Shown here: positions 32,124 to 42,532 of the stretch, in pieces
Numbering within the stretch: position 1 is the stretch's first letter
How the letters are laid out: every line of letters begins with the position of its first letter
From: Bacillota bacterium
Lineage (GTDB): Bacteria; Bacillota; Clostridia; Peptostreptococcales; Anaerovoracaceae
Direction of reading: 5' to 3'
DNA: 52,671 nucleotides
NCBI GenBank assembly: GCA_029218545.1
Contig: JAQXRN010000200.1
Coordinates: 1 to 52,671, forward strand
Notes under the pieces: model-generated
The model's input: only the letters and a program-made list of their open reading frames with translations
What the model was told of the DNA's origin: nothing
The model's database searches: none
Position numbers and translations under genes: made by a program

Positions 32124-32878
32124 TAACAAAGAGAATCATTCCGTGTCTTGATGTCAAAGACGGAAGAGTTGTAAAAGGTGTAAATTTTAAAAATCTCAAC
32201 GATGTATCTTCACCGGTTGAGCTTGCAAAATATTATACAAATAATGGGGCGGACGAACTGGTTTTTTATGACATTACCGCATCCTTTGAAGAAAGAAAAC
32301 TGTTTACTGATATTCTTAAAGAGGTAGCGTCACAAATATTTATTCCGTTGACCGTTGGCGGTGGAATAAATACTCTAGATGATTTTGACAGAGTTTTAAA
32401 ATGTGGTGCAGATAAGGTAAGTGTAAACTCAGGTGCAATTAGAAATCCTGAACTTATCACAGAGGCTGCAAAGAAGTATGGAAACCAGTGTGTTGTTTTA
32501 TCTGTTGATGTTAAGCGCGTTGATGGTGAGTTTCATGTTTTTGCAAAAGGCGGAAGACAGGATACAGGCATGGAAGCAATATCATGGATTAAGGATTGCG
32601 TTTCACGTGGTGCTGGTGAAGTAGTTGTCAATTCTATAGATACAGATGGAGTTAAGGGCGGATTTGATATCGAAATGCTGAGAAGAGTGTGCGATGTTGT
32701 ATCTGTTCCGGTGATTGCATCAGGTGGAGCAGGTAGCATTGAGCATTTTGTTGATCTTTTTAATCAGGTCCCTGATGCATCAGCAGGTCTTGCAGCTTCT
32801 ATTTTCCACTTTGGAGAAGTTTCCATAAAGGATTTAAAGGAAGAACTTGATAAAAAGGATATTATTGTGAGGTTGTAA
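32120..32878 (+). CDS. hisF: Imidazole glycerol phosphate synthase, cyclase subunit
   Basis: [37 protein letters not shown]. Confidence 0.97.
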   Translation: MITKRIIPCLDVKDGRVVKGVNFKNLNDVSSPVELAKYYTNNGADELVFYDITASFEERKLFTDILKEVASQIFIPLTVGGGINTLDDFDRVLKCGADKVSVNSGAIRNPELITEAAKKYGNQCVVLSVDVKRVDGEFHVFAKGGRQDTGMEAISWIKDCVSRGAGEVVVNSIDTDGVKGGFDIEMLRRVCDVVSVPVIASGGAGSIEHFVDLFNQVPDASAGLAASIFHFGEVSIKDLKEELDKKDIIVRL

Positions 32879-32879
32879 A

Positions 32880-33530
32880 ATGATAAATATTGATGAACTA
32901 AAATTTGATGAAAAGGGTCTCATTCCTGCTGTTGTGGTTGATGCCCTTTCAAAAAAGGTGCTTACACTGGCCTATATGAACAAGGAAAGTCTCAAAATTT
33001 CTATGGAAAAAGGTCTTACATGCTTTTACAGCCGTTCCAGACAGGAACTATGGCTGAAGGGTGAAACCAGTGGAAACTACCAGCATATAGTTTCAATAAC
33101 AGCAGATTGTGATAAAGATGCTTTAGTTGTAATGGTGGAAAAGGATGGACCTGCATGTCATACGGGAAAAGAATCATGCTTTTTCGAACCGGTTTTTCAT
33201 GTCGAAGATAAAAATGAGTTTTCTATAGACGAATTATATTCTCTTTTGAAGGGAAGAAAGGAAACGATGCCGGAGGGTTCTTATACTACATATCTTTTTG
33301 AAAAGGGAATTGACAAAATTCTAAAGAAAATCGGCGAAGAATCAACTGAAGTCATCATTGCATCAAAGGCAGAAGACAAGGCTGAGACAATTTATGAAAT
33401 TTCGGATCTTGCATACCATGTTATGGTTATGATGGTTGAAATGGGAATAACCCTTGATGACATCAGACGTGAGCTTGGTTCACGCCATATAATAGATCAT
33501 AAAGTCAAACAGGAGAAAATGACAAAATGA
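32880..33530 (+). CDS. hisIE: Bifunctional phosphoribosyl-AMP cyclohydrolase/phosphoribosyl-ATP pyrophosphatase
   Basis: [47 protein letters not shown]. Confidence 0.95.
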   Translation: MINIDELKFDEKGLIPAVVVDALSKKVLTLAYMNKESLKISMEKGLTCFYSRSRQELWLKGETSGNYQHIVSITADCDKDALVVMVEKDGPACHTGKESCFFEPVFHVEDKNEFSIDELYSLLKGRKETMPEGSYTTYLFEKGIDKILKKIGEESTEVIIASKAEDKAETIYEISDLAYHVMVMMVEMGITLDDIRRELGSRHIIDHKVKQEKMTK

Positions 33531-34345
33531 TACCAAAAGTAGATTTTCATACACATACTTCGTATTGTGATGGCAAAGATACACCACGCCAGATGGTTGA
33601 GGAAGCATACAGGCGTGGCTTTTCATTCCTTGGAATTTCAGGACACAGTTTTACCTCTTTTGATGATGGCTGGTGTATGAGTCTTGAAAATACAAAAAAA
33701 TATATTGAAGAAATTAATCTCTTGAAAAAAGAATATCAAGGCAGAATGGACATTCTCTGCGGTATTGAAAGAGATTATTTTGCTACACCTTCAGAATTCA
33801 TTTTCGATTATGTAATAGGTTCTGTTCATTATGTAAAGGTTGGTGAAGAATATTTTTCGGTGGATTATACTCCCGAAGAAACGAAACGTATAGTGAATGA
33901 ATATTTTCAGGGAGATTTTGACGCTTTCGCAGAATCTTATTTTAGCAATGTTTCTGACATTGTCGAAAAAACTGATTGTGATATAATTGGGCACTTTGAT
34001 TTAGTTTCAAAATTTTCGGATTCTCTTGGCATTCACGAGTCTGAGAGATATCTTGAGGCAGGTTATAAAGCTATAAGAAATTTGATTAAATATGACAAGC
34101 CTTTCGAAATTAATATTGGAGCTATTATTAGAGGATACAAACAAGTTCCTTATCCTTCTGTAAAATTTATGAAAGAAATATTAAGGCTAGGAGGAAAGGT
34201 TTGCGTATCCGGCGATTGTCACAATTGTTCCAATCTTGGAAATAAGTTAGAAGTTGGATACAGCTTTGCAAAAAATTGTGGCTTCGATACCGTACATGTA
34301 TTTACAAAAGATGGGTTTCAAGAGTTAAAAATTGTTGACATTTAG
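33527..34345 (+). CDS. hisK: PHP-family histidinol-phosphatase
   Basis: [31 protein letters not shown] motif; last gene of the his cluster. Confidence 0.88.
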   Translation: MIPKVDFHTHTSYCDGKDTPRQMVEEAYRRGFSFLGISGHSFTSFDDGWCMSLENTKKYIEEINLLKKEYQGRMDILCGIERDYFATPSEFIFDYVIGSVHYVKVGEEYFSVDYTPEETKRIVNEYFQGDFDAFAESYFSNVSDIVEKTDCDIIGHFDLVSKFSDSLGIHESERYLEAGYKAIRNLIKYDKPFEINIGAIIRGYKQVPYPSVKFMKEILRLGGKVCVSGDCHNCSNLGNKLEVGYSFAKNCGFDTVHVFTKDGFQELKIVDI

Positions 34346-34437
34346 ATGTTTATAAATTATAATATCAAAGCATATGTGTAAATTGAAATTCAGATGTACA
34401 CAAAACTATTTCAAATTTGGAAAGGAGAATTACCACT

Positions 34438-34572
34438 ATGAAGATGACTTATCAGCCTAAAAAGAGACAGAGAATGAAAGAACACGGTTTCAGAAAGAGA
34501 ATGGCTACAAAGAACGGTAGAAATGTTCTTAAGAGAAGAAGAGCAAAAGGTAGAAAGAAACTTACTGCTTAA
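34438..34572 (+). CDS. rpmH: 50S ribosomal protein L34
   Basis: [44 protein letters not shown] (44 aa); aaaggag RBS; too short for the ORF track. Confidence 0.98.
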   Translation: MKMTYQPKKRQRMKEHGFRKRMATKNGRNVLKRRRAKGRKKLTA

Positions 34573-34597
34573 TTAAGAGCTAAAAGGTTTATTTAAA

Positions 34598-34951
34598 ATG
34601 CTAAAAAAGAATGTTTTGAGAAAAGATAAAGATTTTTCTGCTATCTATAGAAGAGGCAAGTCCGTTGGGGACAGATATCTGGTTTTGTTTTATCGTCCCA
34701 ACAATCTTACCTACAACAGAACAGGGTTTTTGGCAAGTAAAAAAGTAGGTAATAGTGTTAAACGAAATAGGGCAAAGCGCCTTATGAAAGAAAGCTTTAG
34801 AAAAATCGAAGCATATCTGCCTACCGGATATGATTTCATTATTATAGCTAGAAACACTATTAACAACAAAAAATGTGTAGAAGTAGAAAAATCCCTATTT
34901 TCTGCTTTTAAAAGAACCGGAGTAATGAGAAAAAATGAAGATATTAAGTGA
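34598..34951 (+). CDS. rnpA: Ribonuclease P protein component
   Basis: [29 protein letters not shown]; follows rpmH. Confidence 0.95.
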   Translation: MLKKNVLRKDKDFSAIYRRGKSVGDRYLVLFYRPNNLTYNRTGFLASKKVGNSVKRNRAKRLMKESFRKIEAYLPTGYDFIIIARNTINNKKCVEVEKSLFSAFKRTGVMRKNEDIK

Positions 34952-35165
34952 TTTTGTGAAATCATTGATGATATTGTTAATCAGATTTTATCAAAAGTTC
35001 ATATCTCCCCTTTTTCCACCTACTTGCAGGTTTCAACCTACCTGTTCCACCTATTTTATTCAGGCATTGAATAAGTATGGTGTAATTAAAGGTAGTTACT
35101 TAGGAATTAAACGAATTTTAAAGTGTCATCCCTGGAATGAGGGAGGCTATGACCCTTTAGAATAA
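34935..35165 (+). CDS. yidD: Membrane protein insertion efficiency factor
   Basis: [35 protein letters not shown]...[11 protein letters not shown]. Confidence 0.95.
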   Translation: MKILSDFVKSLMILLIRFYQKFISPLFPPTCRFQPTCSTYFIQALNKYGVIKGSYLGIKRILKCHPWNEGGYDPLE

Positions 35166-35177
35166 GGGAGGAAATTA

Positions 35178-35882
35178 ATGGGAATTTTAGCAAAACCTTT
35201 AGGATATTTACTAACTTGGCTTTACGACGTAATTGGTAGCTATGGTCTTGCTTTGGTTGTTCTTACAGTTATCGTTAAGCTTGCGCTTTATCCCGTTTAC
35301 GCTAAGCAGATAAAGACTACGGCTAATATGACAAAGATGCAGCCTAAAATCAAAGAAATTCAACAGAAATATGCTAAGAATAAAGAACTGATGAATGAAA
35401 AGCTTGCTGAGCTTTATTCACAGGAAGGTGGAAGCATGTATGGCGGTTGTCTTCCTATGGCTGTTCAGATGTTTGTTATCATGGGTCTGTTTGGTTTACT
35501 TAGAAACCCAATGGCTTATTTAGATAATGACAACATGCTTTTTGCAATTCATGAATCTTTTTTGTGGATTAACGACCTAGCTCAGCCGGACAAATGGATT
35601 TTACCTATCGTTTCCGGTGTAGCTACATTCATAGCTACTTATTTTTCACAGGTAAGTGCTAATCCTGGTACAAATGCAGATCAGATGAAGTTTATGAACG
35701 GTATCATGAGATACTTCTTCCCTGTTATGATTCTGCTTATGGCTAGAAGCTATCCTGCAGGATTAGCTGTATATTGGTCTGTGAGCCAGATTATGCAAAT
35801 ATTCTTCAACATCCGCTTTGCTCAGCTGAGAAAGAAAATAGTTGGTGACGGCAAGAAAGTTAAAAAGGCAGCAAGAGCATAA
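35178..35882 (+). CDS. yidC: Membrane protein insertase YidC/Oxa1 family
   Basis: GLALVVLTVIVKLALYPVYAKQIKTTANMTKMQPKIKEIQQKY. Confidence 0.95.
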   Translation: MGILAKPLGYLLTWLYDVIGSYGLALVVLTVIVKLALYPVYAKQIKTTANMTKMQPKIKEIQQKYAKNKELMNEKLAELYSQEGGSMYGGCLPMAVQMFVIMGLFGLLRNPMAYLDNDNMLFAIHESFLWINDLAQPDKWILPIVSGVATFIATYFSQVSANPGTNADQMKFMNGIMRYFFPVMILLMARSYPAGLAVYWSVSQIMQIFFNIRFAQLRKKIVGDGKKVKKAARA

Positions 35883-35905
35883 CTTATTTGGAGGAAATGT
35901 AAAAC

Positions 35906-36706
35906 ATGGCATTAGATTATTCAGAAAAGTGGGGGACAGACGTTGATACTGCCGTTAAATTGGCATTAGACGATTTGAAACTTACAATTGATGAAGTTGA
36001 TGTTACTGTTTTAGAGCAACCTTCAAGAGGTTTTTTTGGAATCGGTTCAAAATTGGCTCTAGTAAGAGTTGAAAAGAAAAAAGCTCCTGAAAAGAAAGTT
36101 GAAGAAACTGAGCTTAAAAACGATGAACATATTTCTAAAAAATCGCCAAAGGCGCAGACTCAGAAAACAGTAGCACCGAAAAAAGAAACAAAAAAAGAAA
36201 CAGTAAAAATTGAAGCAGAAGAAACTAAAGTATCAGAAGTAATTGACGAAAATTTAGTTCCATGCGAAGATCATGAAGCATTAAGATTTTTAAGAGAAGT
36301 TACTAAAGAAATGGGACTTGATCTTGAAATCAGTGCTAAAAAAGGCGAAGAATCTTTATATGTTGATATTCAGGGTAAAGATTCAGGTACAATTATAGGT
36401 AAACGTGGACAAACATTAGATGCTATTCAGTATTTAACAAGTCTTGTTGTAAACAAAGGTCAAGACGATTATACCAGAGTAGTTGTGGATGCTGAAAACT
36501 ACAGAGCAAAGAGAGAAAAAACACTTGAAGCTCTTGCCTATAGACTTGCGAACAAAGTAATTAAGACAAAGAGAAGTGTTAAACTTGAACCTATGAATCC
36601 TTATGAAAGAAAGGTTATTCATGCAGCACTTCACGATCATCCAAATGTGATGACAAGAAGCGAGGGACAGGATCCTTACAGAAGGGTTGTCATTGAGCTT
36701 AAATAA
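35906..36706 (+). CDS. jag: RNA-binding protein Jag/KhpB (Jag-N, KH, R3H)
   Basis: EQPSRGFFGIGSKLALVRV; DSGTIIGKRGQTLDAIQYLTSLVVNK; R3H tail PYERKVIHAALHDHPNV. Confidence 0.95.
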   Translation: MALDYSEKWGTDVDTAVKLALDDLKLTIDEVDVTVLEQPSRGFFGIGSKLALVRVEKKKAPEKKVEETELKNDEHISKKSPKAQTQKTVAPKKETKKETVKIEAEETKVSEVIDENLVPCEDHEALRFLREVTKEMGLDLEISAKKGEESLYVDIQGKDSGTIIGKRGQTLDAIQYLTSLVVNKGQDDYTRVVVDAENYRAKREKTLEALAYRLANKVIKTKRSVKLEPMNPYERKVIHAALHDHPNVMTRSEGQDPYRRVVIELK

Positions 36707-36709
36707 ATT

Positions 36710-36739
36710 AAAGGGCTGTCCTTGAGACAGTCCTTTTTT
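36710..36739 (+). terminator. Terminator/attenuator between jag and mnmE
   Basis: aaagggctgtc-cttga-gacagtcctttttt. Confidence 0.75.
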
Positions 36740-36772
36740 GAAATTTTGAGGTTTTTAACAGAGGAAAGATAT

Positions 36773-38140
36773 ATGAGAGAAGATACAATCGCTGCAATTG
36801 CAACTGCTGCCGGCGAAGGCGGCATTGGAATAGTTAGAATAAGCGGAGAGGAGTCCTTGGAAATTTTAAATAAGGTCTTTGTTCCTGTATCTAATAATAT
36901 TAAAAATAGAATGCTTTCATATGGGCATATAAAAGATCCTTCGTCTGGAAAAGTAATAGACGAGGTAATGTCTGTCTACATGAGAGGCCCTCATTCCTAT
37001 ACGGCAGAAGATGTGGTTGAAATTCAATGCCATGGCAGCAGTGTATCGTTGATGAGAATTTTGGATTTAGTATTAAAAAATGGTGCAAGACTTGCAGAAC
37101 GAGGTGAATTTACTAAACGTGCCTTTTTAAATGGAAGATTGGATTTAACTCAGGCGGAGGCTGTAATTGATTTAATTAAGGCCAAAACTGAAAAAACTTT
37201 TGACGTAGCTTTAAATCAGCTGGAAGGATTGTATTCAGAAAAAATCAGAGATATTAGAGCAGATTTAGTTGATGTTTTAGTTAATCTGACAGTTAATATA
37301 GATTATCCTGATGAAGATATTGAGGAGTTGACTTACAGCAAGCTGGAAGAATCTCTTAATGATATAAATAATAAAATTGTTAAGCTGCTCAGCACTTCGG
37401 ATACTGGAAGAATAATAAGAGAAGGCTTAAAGGTTTCCATTGTTGGAAAGCCAAATGTTGGTAAATCTTCTCTGATGAATGCCCTCATGGGTGAAAACAG
37501 AGCCATTGTAACCGACATCCCCGGAACAACAAGAGATACTATCGAAGAGAGTATTACAATAAAAAATATTCCAATTGTTTTAACGGATACTGCAGGCATT
37601 CACGAAACTGATGATGTTATTGAACAGATTGGAATTGAGAAGAGCAAGGAATCATTTAATAAAGCGGATTTAATAATTTTCGTATTAGATAGCAGCCGTG
37701 CTCTTGAAGAGGAAGATAAAAAAATAATTGATCATATAGGCATAAGAAAAACTATCGTTCTTCTAAATAAGCAGGATAAGGGAGCTGTTTTATCTGTTGA
37801 AGAAATAAAAACTCTTATTCCGGAAGCCGTTGTCCTTGAGAGCACTCTTGTTGAGGGTGCTGGAATTGACGCTTTAGCACAAGCTATAGAATCTATGGTA
37901 TATGGTGGAGAGGTTTCTCAGGGAGATAATGTTATGGTAACTAATGTTAGACATAAAAATCTTCTTGATGAAGGCAACAGATGTATATCTGACGCTCTTT
38001 CCATGATTGAAACAAGACAGCCACTAGAATTTATTGAAATTGACGTAAACAGATGTTATGAAGCTTTAGGCGAAATTATTGGTGAGACTGCATCAGATAT
38101 AATAGATAAAGTTTTTGAAAGATTCTGCCTTGGAAAGTAG
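36773..38140 (+). CDS. mnmE: tRNA modification GTPase MnmE
   Basis: DTIAAIATAAGEGGIGIVRISG; GKPNVGKSSLMNAL; C-terminal FERFCLGK; start corrected to 36773. Confidence 0.97.
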   Translation: MREDTIAAIATAAGEGGIGIVRISGEESLEILNKVFVPVSNNIKNRMLSYGHIKDPSSGKVIDEVMSVYMRGPHSYTAEDVVEIQCHGSSVSLMRILDLVLKNGARLAERGEFTKRAFLNGRLDLTQAEAVIDLIKAKTEKTFDVALNQLEGLYSEKIRDIRADLVDVLVNLTVNIDYPDEDIEELTYSKLEESLNDINNKIVKLLSTSDTGRIIREGLKVSIVGKPNVGKSSLMNALMGENRAIVTDIPGTTRDTIEESITIKNIPIVLTDTAGIHETDDVIEQIGIEKSKESFNKADLIIFVLDSSRALEEEDKKIIDHIGIRKTIVLLNKQDKGAVLSVEEIKTLIPEAVVLESTLVEGAGIDALAQAIESMVYGGEVSQGDNVMVTNVRHKNLLDEGNRCISDALSMIETRQPLEFIEIDVNRCYEALGEIIGETASDIIDKVFERFCLGK

Positions 38141-38166
38141 TTAAAGAAAGAAAATGAGGTTGACCA

Positions 38167-40047
38167 GTGGATTATATATTAATGGGAGATTATGATATTA
38201 TTGTCGTAGGCGCGGGTCATGCCGGCTGTGAGGCTGCCCTTGCTTCTGCAAGAATGGGCAATAAAACTCTTATGTTTTCTATGAATTTAGAAGCAGTTGC
38301 GATGATGCCTTGTAATCCTTCAATTGGAGGAACAGGTAAGGGTCATCTTGTTAGAGAAATCGATGCTTTAGGTGGAGAAATGGCAATAAACATCGATAAA
38401 ACTTTTCTACAGAGCAAGATGTTAAATACAGCAAAGGGTCCCGCAGTACATTCTCTTAGAGCCCAGGCCGATAAAAACAAATATCATATAGAAATGAAAA
38501 AGACGATTGAATCTACGCCTAATCTTGATATGAAACAAGGTGAGGTAACGGATTTGGTTATTGAGGATGGAGTAGTCAAAGGCGTTAGAACAAACACCTT
38601 CACCCAATATAATTCAAAGGCGGTTATTTTGGCTACGGGAACTTTCCTTGGTGGGAAAATATTTATTGGAAGCAGTGCTTATGAAAGTGGTCCAAATGGT
38701 CTTGCACCTTCCAATCTTTTGACTAAGAATCTTAAAGCTCATGGAATGAAGCTTCGCAGATTCAAAACAGGTACTCCTGCAAGATGTTTAGGAAGCAGTC
38801 TTGATTATTCAAAGATGGTTGAACAAAAGGGAGATGAAAAGACGGTTCCTTTTTCTTTTATGAATGATTCCATCGGAGAAAATCAGATTTCATGCTGGCT
38901 TACTTATACCAATGAGGAAACACATAAGGTTATAAGGGATAATTTTCACAGATCCGCTTTGTTTGGTGGACAGATTGAGGGAATTGGTCCAAGGTATTGT
39001 CCTTCTATTGAAGATAAAGTTAACAGATTTGCCGATAAGGAAAGACATCAGACTTTTATTGAACCAGAGGGCCTTGATACAGATGAAATGTACATCCAGG
39101 GAATGTCTTCAAGCTTGCCTGAAGATGTTCAGGAAGCTTTTTATAAAACAATCCCGGGTCTTGAGAATTTAAGAATCACAAGACCTGCCTACGCTATTGA
39201 ATATGACTGCATAGATCCTCAGGATTTAAAACTGAATCTTGAGACAAGGTTTATTGAAAATCTTTTCTGTGCAGGACAATTTAATGGAAGTTCAGGATAT
39301 GAGGAGGCAGCTGCACAGGGTCTTATGGCCGGTATTAACGCTTCTCTCAAAATTTCCGGAAAAAATCCGTTGATTCTCGGAAGAGACGAGGCTTATATTG
39401 GCGTTCTAATCGACGATTTAGTGACTAAAGGTACTAATGAACCTTATAGAATAATGACGTCCAGAGCGGAATATAGGCTGGTTTTAAGACAAGACAACGC
39501 AGATTTGCGTTTGACAGACAAAGGATATGCTATTGGACTTGCATCTGAAGAAAGATATCAGCGTTATCTGACAAAAAAGAATAATGTTGCAATGGAGGCT
39601 GAACGCTTAAGGAACAAAACCTTAACTCCTGCAGAGGTAAATGGATTTCTTGAAAAACATGGGACAACGATTGTTTCCTCAAGAATTTCCATGGAAGAAA
39701 TGCTTAAGAGACCTCAGATTCAGTACGCAGATTTATCTGAAATTGACGATGAAACGAGACCTGAACTTTCATACCACGAAATTACTCAGCTGGAAGTTCA
39801 GATAAAATATGAAGGATATATTAAGAAACAGATTGCTCAAATTGAAAGGTTTAAACGCCTTGAAGATAAAAAGCTTAGCCAGGACATAGATTATAGTGCA
39901 ATCGAAGGGTTAAGAATAGAGGCTTACCAGAAACTAAACCAGATTAAACCAGTATCTGTTGGACAGGCATCACGTATTTCAGGAGTTTCCCCTGCGGATA
40001 TAAATGTGCTCTTAGTTTATTTGGAAAAGAAGAGAAGAGGAAGATAG
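38167..40047 (+). CDS. mnmG: tRNA uridine 5-carboxymethylaminomethyl modification enzyme MnmG
   Basis: [49 protein letters not shown] start at 38167 or ATG at 38182. Confidence 0.97.
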   Translation: MDYILMGDYDIIVVGAGHAGCEAALASARMGNKTLMFSMNLEAVAMMPCNPSIGGTGKGHLVREIDALGGEMAINIDKTFLQSKMLNTAKGPAVHSLRAQADKNKYHIEMKKTIESTPNLDMKQGEVTDLVIEDGVVKGVRTNTFTQYNSKAVILATGTFLGGKIFIGSSAYESGPNGLAPSNLLTKNLKAHGMKLRRFKTGTPARCLGSSLDYSKMVEQKGDEKTVPFSFMNDSIGENQISCWLTYTNEETHKVIRDNFHRSALFGGQIEGIGPRYCPSIEDKVNRFADKERHQTFIEPEGLDTDEMYIQGMSSSLPEDVQEAFYKTIPGLENLRITRPAYAIEYDCIDPQDLKLNLETRFIENLFCAGQFNGSSGYEEAAAQGLMAGINASLKISGKNPLILGRDEAYIGVLIDDLVTKGTNEPYRIMTSRAEYRLVLRQDNADLRLTDKGYAIGLASEERYQRYLTKKNNVAMEAERLRNKTLTPAEVNGFLEKHGTTIVSSRISMEEMLKRPQIQYADLSEIDDETRPELSYHEITQLEVQIKYEGYIKKQIAQIERFKRLEDKKLSQDIDYSAIEGLRIEAYQKLNQIKPVSVGQASRISGVSPADINVLLVYLEKKRRGR

Positions 40048-40757
40048 TGAAAAATCTAATTAAATACTTAGAAGAGAATAACATTCCTTTCGATGATGAT
40101 GTTGTTAGAAAATTTGAAGAATATCGAAGCGGAATTCTTAAATGGAATGAGTTTGTTAACCTTACTGCAATAGTTAATCCCGAAGAATTTACAATGAAGC
40201 ATTTTGTTGATTCCGTTACATGCTACAATCTTGCTGAATATCAAGATGCTTCAAATGTCCTTGACCTAGGCACCGGTGCGGGATTTCCAGGGGTTCCCTT
40301 AGCAATTCTTTCACCTGAAAAAGAGTTTACTCTTGTGGATTCATTGAATAAGAGGTTAAAAATTATCAATGAGCTCTGCGAGAACATTGGCATAACAAAT
40401 GTAAGAACTGTACATGGGCGTGCAGAAGATTTGGCAAAAAATAAGGAGCATAGAGAAAAGTACAGTCTTTGTATTTCTCGCGCGGTGGCAAATCTCTCAA
40501 CTTTAAGTGAATATTGTCTTCCTTTTGTTGGAAAAGGTGGATACATGATGGCGTATAAAGGTGGAGATGGCTTGAAGGAAGCCGAAGACGCAAGAAATGC
40601 CATAAAAATTTTGGGCGGCGGACTGCATAGGATAGTCGATACTCCAATTGATGAAAAGGCAGAAGCTCATAAAATATTAATAATTAAAAAAATTGCAGAC
40701 ACTCCGTCGAAATATCCCAGAAAAGCTGGAAGCCCGTCGAAAGAACCCTTAAAGTAA
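40047..40757 (+). CDS. rsmG: 16S rRNA (guanine527-N7)-methyltransferase RsmG
   Basis: VLDLGTGAGFPGVPLAILSPEKEFTLVDSLNKRLKIINEL; GTG start. Confidence 0.95.
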   Translation: MKNLIKYLEENNIPFDDDVVRKFEEYRSGILKWNEFVNLTAIVNPEEFTMKHFVDSVTCYNLAEYQDASNVLDLGTGAGFPGVPLAILSPEKEFTLVDSLNKRLKIINELCENIGITNVRTVHGRAEDLAKNKEHREKYSLCISRAVANLSTLSEYCLPFVGKGGYMMAYKGGDGLKEAEDARNAIKILGGGLHRIVDTPIDEKAEAHKILIIKKIADTPSKYPRKAGSPSKEPLK

Positions 40758-40775
40758 AACTTTAGGGGTTTTTTG
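40744..40775 (+). terminator. Terminator overlapping the rsmG stop
   Basis: aacccttaaagt-aaa-actttaggggttttttg. Confidence 0.75.
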
Positions 40776-40839
40776 TTGTATTTTTTATTGTGCTTGTCTT
40801 CTTGGGAAATGTTATGATTTCCCTGAGGAGGGGTAAAAT

Positions 40840-41676
40840 ATGGAACGTGTAAGAAAAGGGCTGTTTGGCTTAAAAAATGAAGAAAAAAATAATCTGAATG
40901 TTGTTTCGGTTCCCATGTCAATTATCGAAGCAAATCCGGAGCAACCGCGAAAAACTTTTTATGATGAAGCACTAATTGAATTGAGTGGTTCTATTAAAGT
41001 ATATGGTGTATTGCAGCCAATTCTTTTAAGAGCCAACGGAAAACATTATTCCATCATAGCAGGGGAAAGACGTTTCAGGGCTGCTCAAATGGCAGGGTTG
41101 ACAGAGATTCCTGCAATAATAAAAGATATGGAAGATCAGGAAGTTGCATTCATAGCTCTCGTAGAAAATGTTCAGAGAGAAGATCTGAATTTTCTTGAAG
41201 AGGCCAGAGGTTACAAAAAACTTATGGATGATTTTGGCCTTACCCAGGTTGAAATTGCAGAAAAGATGAATAAAAAACAATCTACCATTTCAAATAAAAT
41301 CCGAATTCTCTCGTTGCCGGAGGATATACAGGAAAAAATATGCGAGAACAATTTAACTGAACGGCATGCCAGAGCACTGCTGAGATTAAACGATGAGGAG
41401 GACAGGAGGAAGGTAATCTTAAGAGTTATTGTCAACAAGCTCAACGTAAAACAGACCGAGAAACTTGTTGAGGAGATTATTACGAAGAATACTGAAAAAG
41501 CAAGGAAAATCAACAAGATCAACTACATAAGCTATAAGATATATGTCAATACTTTGAGAAAAGCATTTGACCAGATAAAAGAAATGGAAAAAAATGCCAG
41601 ATTCGTTCAGGAAGATAAAGGGGACTTCCTGGAAGTAAAAATCATTCTGCCTAAAAAAGATAGATGTTTCACGTGA
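40840..41676 (+). CDS. noc: Nucleoid occlusion protein (ParB-family paralogue)
   Basis: ParB-like NPEQPRKTF, GERRFRAA, LVENVQREDLN; recognition helix KKQSTISNKIRIL is Noc-like, not ParB-like (GKSRPYITNSMRLL); short basic/hydrophobic N-terminus MERVRKGLFGLK as in membrane-targeting Noc. Confidence 0.88.
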   Translation: MERVRKGLFGLKNEEKNNLNVVSVPMSIIEANPEQPRKTFYDEALIELSGSIKVYGVLQPILLRANGKHYSIIAGERRFRAAQMAGLTEIPAIIKDMEDQEVAFIALVENVQREDLNFLEEARGYKKLMDDFGLTQVEIAEKMNKKQSTISNKIRILSLPEDIQEKICENNLTERHARALLRLNDEEDRRKVILRVIVNKLNVKQTEKLVEEIITKNTEKARKINKINYISYKIYVNTLRKAFDQIKEMEKNARFVQEDKGDFLEVKIILPKKDRCFT

Positions 41677-41692
41677 AACATCTATCTTTTTT
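41653..41692. repeat. 40-bp perfect zero-spacer palindrome (terminator-like) containing parS
   Basis: aaaaaagatagatgtttcac|gtgaaacatctatctttttt; contains the noc stop codon. Confidence 0.95.
41665..41680. promoter_or_regulatory. parS: parS centromere site, perfect consensus
   Basis: TGTTTCACGTGAAACA. Confidence 0.96.
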
Positions 41693-41760
41693 TATAATAG
41701 GGTGGCAAAAAAGTAAAAAGTATTATATAATATCTGCATATCAAAACAGGAGGAAATATT

Positions 41761-42531
41761 TTGGGAAAAGCAATAGCAATATTTAATCAGAAGGGCGGAG
41801 TAGGAAAGACAACAACAAATATTAACCTTGCTGCCTGCCTTGCGTTAAAAGGGAAAAAGGTTCTTGTCCTAGATATAGACCCACAAGGCAATACAACTAG
41901 CGGACTGGGAATCTCAAAACGAGAACTTGAGGAAACAGTATACAGCATTTTGGTAGATAATGATTATGACCCTAGAAAAGCCATTATCCACACAGGGGTA
42001 GAAAACCTTGATCTAATTCCGGCCAGCGTCGATTTGGCAGGAGCAGAAGTAGAGCTTGTCCAGGTTGAGGGAAGAGAACGAGCGCTGAAAATCGGGCTTG
42101 ATAAAATCAAAGATGATTATGATTATATTTTTATAGACTGTCCTCCATCATTGGGGCTTCTGACTATTAATTCATTGGCCGCAGTGGACAGCGTTCTTAT
42201 TCCAATTCAATGTGAGTTCTATGCGCTTGAGGGCGTGAGCCAGCTTGTGAGCACAATTGAACTGGTAAAAAAGAGCCTAAACCCATCTCTTGAGGTTCAG
42301 GGAGTTATTCTAAGCATGTTCGATGGCAGAACTAATCTGTCAGCTCAGGTTGTACAGGAAGTAAAAAAATACTTTGGGGGAAAAGTGTATTCTACTGTCA
42401 TTCCGAGGAATGTAAGATTAGCAGAGGCACCAAGCTATGGCTTGCCTATTACAGAATATGATCCTAAATCAAAGGGAGCAGAAGCTTACATGGAGTTTGC
42501 GGAAGAGTTTCTTGATTTAGAGGAGGAATAA
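41761..42531 (+). CDS. parA: Chromosome partitioning ATPase ParA/Soj
   Basis: AIFNQKGGVGKTTTNINLAACLALKGKKVLVLDIDPQGNTTSGLG; TTG start after aggagg. Confidence 0.97.
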   Translation: MGKAIAIFNQKGGVGKTTTNINLAACLALKGKKVLVLDIDPQGNTTSGLGISKRELEETVYSILVDNDYDPRKAIIHTGVENLDLIPASVDLAGAEVELVQVEGRERALKIGLDKIKDDYDYIFIDCPPSLGLLTINSLAAVDSVLIPIQCEFYALEGVSQLVSTIELVKKSLNPSLEVQGVILSMFDGRTNLSAQVVQEVKKYFGGKVYSTVIPRNVRLAEAPSYGLPITEYDPKSKGAEAYMEFAEEFLDLEEE

Positions 42532-42532
42532 T

